From: Propionibacteriaceae bacterium
GTDB taxonomy: Bacteria; Actinomycetota; Actinomycetes; Propionibacteriales; Propionibacteriaceae
Direction of reading: 5' to 3'
Length of the DNA stretch: 7,414 bases
NCBI GenBank assembly: GCA_031260385.1
Contig: JAIRKB010000250.1
Span: forward strand, 1-7,414
Shown here one piece after another: positions 5,936 through 7,414 of the stretch; within the stretch, counting starts at the first letter, position 1; each line of letters starts with the position of its first letter. A model generated the notes under the pieces. It saw only the letters and a program-made list of their open reading frames with translations. It had not been told where the DNA came from and ran no database searches. The position numbers and the translations under genes were made by a program.

Positions 5936-7402
5936 TTAGTCACCTCCTTGCGGGGTCAGGAATGTACGAACGGCGCGGGCGAACTGGTCTCCCCGATCGG
6001 CGTAATCGACAAAGATGTCTTGCGAAGCACAGGCCGGCGCTAGGAGGACAGTGTCCCCCGGCTGGGCTAGCTCGCCAGCCCGCGCCACCACTGCCGTCAT
6101 CACCTGGGGTTCCAGACAATCAAATACGAAGGTTGGGACCTCATCGGCTTCGCTAGCGAAGGCTTCGGCGACCACCCCCCGGTCGGCGCCGATCAGCAAG
6201 GCGGCTTTGATCCGTCCGCGCCCTTGGCGGACCATCTGTTCAAAGCGGGTGCCCTTGGCGAGCCCACCGGCAATCAGGATCACCGACTCAAAGCTCTCGA
6301 TCGCGGCGAGCGCCGCGTGGGCGTTCGTCGCCTTCGAGTCATCAACCCAGGTGACACCAGCCTGGCTAGCAATCGTCTCGATTCGATGGGGACCGAGTTC
6401 GTAATTGCGCAAACCCTCACGGACGGCCCGAGCGGAGACCCCGAAGGAACGGGCTAATCCGGCGGCGGCGAGGGCATTGGCGATCATATGCGGGCTCGAT
6501 GACGGTAGATCCTCGATGAGGGCCAACTCCAGGGCGGAGTCGCGACGCTGGGGAATGAAGGCTCGATCAACTAGATAATCGTCGACCACCCCGAGCATTG
6601 AGGGCCCGGGAACCCCTAAGGTGAAGCCGATCGCCCGGGCACCTTCGACGACATCGGCGTCCACCACCATCTGTTCGGTGGTCGGATCTTCGACATTGTA
6701 GATGCAACTATTGGTTACCTGATGGTAAATCCGGGCCTTGTCGGCGGCGTAGGCCGCCGCTGGGGTCGGCGCTAGCGTCTCGTACCATTCCAAATGGTCT
6801 GGTTCGAGGTTCAACACCGCTGCGGAGTGCAAGCTTAGGGACGGCGCCCAGTGTAACTGGAAGCTCGACAACTCGACCGCCAGGACGTCGTAGGCGACCT
6901 CATCGAGGACGGTCTCCAGGATCGGGCGCCCGACGTTGCCAACCGCTGAGGTGGTTAGTCCGGCTGCCCGGAGGATCGACTCCAACATCGTCACCGTGGT
7001 GGTCTTGCCGTTTGTCCCGGTCACCGCCAGCCAGGGTACGATCCGATCCGGCTGCTGGAAGCGCCAAGCCAACTCCACATCACCCCAGATCGGAATCCCG
7101 CGAGCGGTCGCTGCGGCCAGAATTGGATGATTTGGTCGCCAACCGGGGGAAGTGATCACCAGATCACAATCCGGGAGGGTGGCTTCGGGGGCACCGAGGG
7201 TAACCTCGGCCCCAAGGATCTCCAGCAGATGGGCTTTATCCTGCAAACTGGGGGAATCGGCACCCTCAATCACTCGAACCTGAGCCCCATAATGAAGCAG
7301 CACATCCGCCGCCGAGAAACCACTCGCCCCTAGCCCGGCGATGCACACCCGGGCTTGGGGCCAATCGGAACTCCGATTAGCGGTTGGTAGCCAGTCGATC
7401 AT
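5936..7402 (-). CDS. murD: UDP-N-acetylmuramoyl-L-alanine--D-glutamate ligase MurD
   Basis: This 488-residue cytoplasmic Mur ligase adds D-glutamate to UDP-MurNAc-L-Ala using ATP. It has the three Mur domains. An N-terminal Rossmann-like UDP-binding part carries VCIAGLGASGFSAADVLL (about 19–36). The central ATPase has the P-loop VTGTNGKTTT (127–136), ELSSFQL with Glu177, PDHLEWY with His203, and KARIY, whose Lys222 matches the lysine carbamylated in E. coli MurD. The C-terminal domain has HRIE (Arg340), DDSKATN (354–360) and LLAPACASQDIF (453–464). It is longer than E. coli MurD (438 residues) but within what I expect for actinobacteria. The start is an ATG with GGTGG seven bases upstream, and it overlaps the presumed mraY stop by ATGA. 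The stop is TAA, one base before ftsW. One oddity: the family's HNxxN motif reads HMIAN at 306–310, so the first Asn is Met. Confidence 0.97.
   Translation of the reverse strand: MIDWLPTANRSSDWPQARVCIAGLGASGFSAADVLLHYGAQVRVIEGADSPSLQDKAHLLEILGAEVTLGAPEATLPDCDLVITSPGWRPNHPILAAATARGIPIWGDVELAWRFQQPDRIVPWLAVTGTNGKTTTVTMLESILRAAGLTTSAVGNVGRPILETVLDEVAYDVLAVELSSFQLHWAPSLSLHSAAVLNLEPDHLEWYETLAPTPAAAYAADKARIYHQVTNSCIYNVEDPTTEQMVVDADVVEGARAIGFTLGVPGPSMLGVVDDYLVDRAFIPQRRDSALELALIEDLPSSSPHMIANALAAAGLARSFGVSARAVREGLRNYELGPHRIETIASQAGVTWVDDSKATNAHAALAAIESFESVILIAGGLAKGTRFEQMVRQGRGRIKAALLIGADRGVVAEAFASEADEVPTFVFDCLEPQVMTAVVARAGELAQPGDTVLLAPACASQDIFVDYADRGDQFARAVRTFLTPQGGD
5943..5949 (-). promoter_or_regulatory. 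Ribosome binding site deciding the ftsW start
   Basis: AAGGAGG, continuing into TGA, is a near-perfect match to the 3' end of 16S rRNA. It lies eight bases before the ATG at 5934 and inside the last codons of murD. The in-frame GTG at 5943 shares bases with it, so that GTG is unlikely to be the true start. Confidence 0.85.
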
Positions 7403-7414
7403 AAGCCCACCACC
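7399..7414 (-). CDS. mraY: 3' end of probable mraY (partial, runs off the window)
   Basis: Read on the minus strand, the last bases of the window give the codons GTG GTG GGC TTA TGA, that is Val-Val-Gly-Leu-stop, in a frame whose stop shares an ATGA with the start of murD. The dcw gene before murD is normally mraY, the membrane enzyme that moves phospho-MurNAc-pentapeptide onto undecaprenyl phosphate. I recall actinobacterial MraY proteins ending in a short hydrophobic stretch of this kind. The four codons alone cannot identify the gene; the call rests on gene order and on the overlap pattern repeated at the next junctions. Confidence 0.4.

Noticed and set aside
5869..6156. Plus-strand open frames opposite murD, ftsW, murC and ftsZ, up to about 195 codons (for example 432–1019 and 4720–5211)
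   Set aside because: They lie opposite genes with complete conserved motifs, are Arg-, Pro- and Ser-rich as expected of GC-rich antisense frames, and show no domain.
1..7414. A new or undescribed system hidden in the window
   Set aside because: All six complete minus-strand genes are clear dcw family members with intact core motifs. No foreign cassette, transposase gene, CRISPR array or retron-like structure is visible; only the short gaps (1–130 and 1265–1479) remain unexplained.

Overview
The window is a stretch of the division and cell wall (dcw) gene cluster of a GC-rich Gram-positive bacterium, almost certainly an actinobacterium. All recognisable genes lie on the minus strand, so the cluster reads from the right end to the left end. 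The order is (mraY tail)–murD–ftsW–murG–murC–ftsQ–ftsZ, the usual actinobacterial order. Actinobacterial traits include the MurG variants GGGTTGH, HEAN and GGSLGA, the FtsQ C-terminus (YYDISSPSHPSTR) and the FtsZ start (MATASQNYLAVIKVVGVGGGG). Within the phylum, Propionibacteriales is my best guess from general protein resemblance only; I could not run a database search.

Right to left: positions 7414–7399 hold what looks like the last four codons and stop of mraY, sharing an ATGA overlap with murD (7402–5936). MurD adds D-Glu to UDP-MurNAc-L-Ala. One base later comes ftsW (5934–4717), the SEDS glycosyltransferase of the septum. It shares a TGATG with murG (4717–3629), which makes lipid II. 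MurG overlaps murC (3632–2229), the L-Ala ligase, by ATGA. MurC overlaps ftsQ (2229–1480), a divisome membrane protein. These genes have essentially no spacers and are probably one translationally coupled transcript.

The packing breaks after ftsQ. A 215-base non-coding gap (1479–1265) separates it from ftsZ (1264–131), the tubulin-like division GTPase. The gap probably holds ftsZ-specific promoters. It also contains an imperfect inverted repeat of unknown origin. After ftsZ, positions 130–1 are non-coding and contain two hairpins that could end or attenuate the ftsZ transcript. The next gene, expected to be pgeF/ylmD followed by the yggS family and sepF, is not recognisable inside the window.

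Together the genes run from cytoplasmic precursor synthesis (MurC, MurD) through lipid II formation (MraY, MurG) to septal polymerisation and its control (FtsW, FtsQ, FtsZ). I see no CRISPR array, tRNA, rRNA, intact transposase or new defence or metabolic system. The points worth a second look are small: a substituted near-invariant Asn in MurD, the inverted repeat in the ftsQ–ftsZ gap, the ftsZ start region, and the hairpins after ftsZ.
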